This document shows, one piece after another, positions 6,350 to 7,799 of a DNA stretch of 7,799 nucleotides. The notes under the pieces are model-generated. The model did not search any database, had not been told where the DNA came from, and was given only the letters and a program-made list of their open reading frames with translations. Origin of the DNA: Bacteroidales bacterium (GTDB lineage Bacteria; Bacteroidota; Bacteroidia; Bacteroidales; UBA932); contig WRBG01000089.1 of the NCBI GenBank assembly GCA_009784635.1, positions 1 to 7,799 on the forward strand, in the 5' to 3' direction. The stretch's first letter is position 1; every line of letters starts with the position of its first letter. The translations under genes were made by a program, and so were the position numbers.

Positions 6350-7799
6350 AGCCGGCGGGTAGGGGTTTGGGAGGAATCTTGCCGTTGTCCATGGCGGCCG
6401 AGAGGGCCAGTATGGCTACCACTGCTGCGTTGTATTGGAGGTCGGACATAATGAGTCGTTCGTAGGTATCCATAGGCGTGTGGTAGCCTCGGCCATACTC
6501 CAAATCGTCTTGAATAAACTGAAAAGCCGGTAATCCTATCCGGTCAAACGACATGTGGTCGGTGCCTCCTGTTCTACGGGGCGACAAGGTGTTAAAGCCC
6601 ATATTATCCAAGGCTTTTATCCACTCCCTAAAGAAGACAAAGGCCATGTCGTTTTCTTCCAAGTAGATACCTCTGAACTTACCCGACCCGTTGTCCATGT
6701 TGAGGTAGAGGGCAAATTGCTCGTAGCCTTTTTTGGGCTTGTTCCCCTCCACATCGTAGAGAAAATCCTGCACGTAGCCCCTTGAGCCTATCAGTCCGAC
6801 CTCTTCGCCTCCCCAAAGGGCAACCCTAATGGTACGGCGGGGTTTGATTCCGCTTTCCTTAATAATCCTTAGGGCCTCTATCATCACCATGCAACCCGAT
6901 GCGTTATCGGCAGCCCCCGTGCTTCCGTGCCACGAATCCAAGTGTCCGCCCAACAGCACCACTTCGTCTTTCAATCTGGGGTCAGAGCCGGGAATCTCGG
7001 CAATTACATTGTTTATCACCGGATTATTGTAAAATTCATTTTTGATTTCCACCTCCATGGATACGGGGATTTTTTGGGCGATTAAACGCACCATACGGCC
7101 GTGGGCCTCCACCGGAAGCACCAATTCCGCAACGGGTTCGGGGTCTCCGTGTCTGGCGTATTGCACGCTGGTAGACCGAGGGACGTTAAAAAAGCCTCCT
7201 CCGCCCACCAGCACCGCCGGTTTTTCTTCGGCCAACAAGGCCCTAATGGCGAGTTGCATTTCCATGGCGGCGCCCATCATCGGTATACGGAAAGCCCTTG
7301 CAGGTTGGGGACGGGGGTCCGTAGCCAATAAGGCCAAGCGCTCGTCGGTATGACGGCTGGCAAAGGGCGTAAACTGCATCTCGTATTTGGAGGTTTCGGG
7401 CATCAACACTATTTTGTTGCCGAGTTTGCCTCTGTATTTGGCAATATCTTCGAGCGTATTGATTTCGAGCAGGACTACTTCTCCGGACACCAATCCGTTG
7501 GTGCTGCCCGACCACGCTTTGGGCGTAGCCATAAAGTTACAATAGTAGGGAGCCGTCATGGCGGCGTAGGTCTTGAGGTTGTCCCATCCGCCTCTGGGAA
7601 AATCGGCGGCTTTTTCTATCCTCGCATTGGAAAAACCCAACTCGACCATTTTTTCTTTGGCCAATATTTCGGCCCTTTCTCCAAGTTTAGAAGCGGCAAG
7701 GCGGGGGCCGGCGTAGTCGGTCAGGTAAACGGCCAAGGCCTCTATTTGGGAGTTTTGAAACGCCTCTCTTTTTATTATAAACGCAAGGTCTTGAGGTAA
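6324..7799 (-). CDS. M28-family zinc peptidase (aminopeptidase) with PA-like insert, 5' partial
   Basis: The frame remains open from 7736 to the right edge (reading LPQDLAFIIKREAFQNSQIE inward), so the TTG at 7736 is not the start; 491 residues are visible and a signal peptide probably lies outside. Numbering from 7736: a PA-like region covers about 90-240, then the M28 core. All metal and catalytic residues are seen: H265 (GGHLDSW), D277 (ADNASG), E311-E312 (GGEEVG; catalytic base then ligand), D348 (NMDNGSG) and H419 (YHTPMDTYE). These are co-catalytic di-zinc aminopeptidases or carboxypeptidases, usually exported in Bacteroidetes, which release amino acids from peptides; the exact specificity is not readable. 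The C-terminus (PAGFSMQPRRP) is encoded over the end of hcp on the other strand. Base composition is like that of the GH9 gene at the other end. Family assignment is firm. Confidence 0.93.
   Translation of the reverse strand, partial: LPQDLAFIIKREAFQNSQIEALAVYLTDYAGPRLAASKLGERAEILAKEKMVELGFSNARIEKAADFPRGGWDNLKTYAAMTAPYYCNFMATPKAWSGSTNGLVSGEVVLLEINTLEDIAKYRGKLGNKIVLMPETSKYEMQFTPFASRHTDERLALLATDPRPQPARAFRIPMMGAAMEMQLAIRALLAEEKPAVLVGGGGFFNVPRSTSVQYARHGDPEPVAELVLPVEAHGRMVRLIAQKIPVSMEVEIKNEFYNNPVINNVIAEIPGSDPRLKDEVVLLGGHLDSWHGSTGAADNASGCMVMIEALRIIKESGIKPRRTIRVALWGGEEVGLIGSRGYVQDFLYDVEGNKPKKGYEQFALYLNMDNGSGKFRGIYLEENDMAFVFFREWIKALDNMGFNTLSPRRTGGTDHMSFDRIGLPAFQFIQDDLEYGRGYHTPMDTYERLIMSDLQYNAAVVAILALSAAMDNGKIPPKPLPAGFSMQPRRP

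Noticed and set aside
7734..7736. TTG as the start codon of the M28 peptidase
   Set aside because: The same frame stays open to the window edge and the upstream residues fit the family, so the true start is outside.

Overview
The window looks like chromosome from an anaerobic or facultatively anaerobic member of the Bacteroidetes (Bacteroidota). The main reasons are two perfect TAnnTTTG promoter boxes, the absence of clear Shine-Dalgarno sequences, a GH9 enzyme of the type common in that phylum, and a Crp/Fnr gene divergent from a ferredoxin-hcp pair, the HcpR arrangement known from anaerobes such as Porphyromonas. No species is claimed. There are seven protein genes, two of them cut by the window ends, and no RNA genes, insertion sequences or CRISPR. 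No gene-free gap exceeds about 105 bases.

Left part (1-2090, + strand): the 3' part of a large fused carbohydrate enzyme, a GH9 glycosidase followed by a polysaccharide-deacetylase (CE4/NodB-like) domain. It converges, with a 7-base gap, on a minus-strand gene for an HD-domain phosphohydrolase (2098-2676). Upstream of that, on the same strand and 19 bases away, is an AT-rich gene for an unrecognised small lipoprotein (2696-3214).

Centre (3290-6349): a complete nitrosative-stress module. A Crp/Fnr regulator (probable HcpR) reads leftward. A 2[4Fe-4S]-type ferredoxin with a cysteine-containing C-terminal domain and a class I hybrid cluster protein (Hcp) read rightward. The 105-base gap between them holds a perfect palindrome, GTAACA-AA-TGTTAC. 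It sits about 41 bases before the inferred ferredoxin start of transcription and on top of the -33 element of the regulator's own promoter. This suggests one site that activates ferredoxin-hcp and represses the regulator. Inferred working: the regulator senses NO or related stress, ferredoxin supplies electrons, and Hcp reduces NO or hydroxylamine in the cytoplasm.

Right part (6324-7799, - strand): an M28-family zinc aminopeptidase whose 5' end runs off the window. Its last codons overlap the end of hcp by 26 bases on the opposite strand.

The most interesting items are the shared regulatory palindrome, the GH9-deacetylase fusion with non-standard deacetylase motifs, and the extra cysteines in the ferredoxin. 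None is proven novel from sequence alone.
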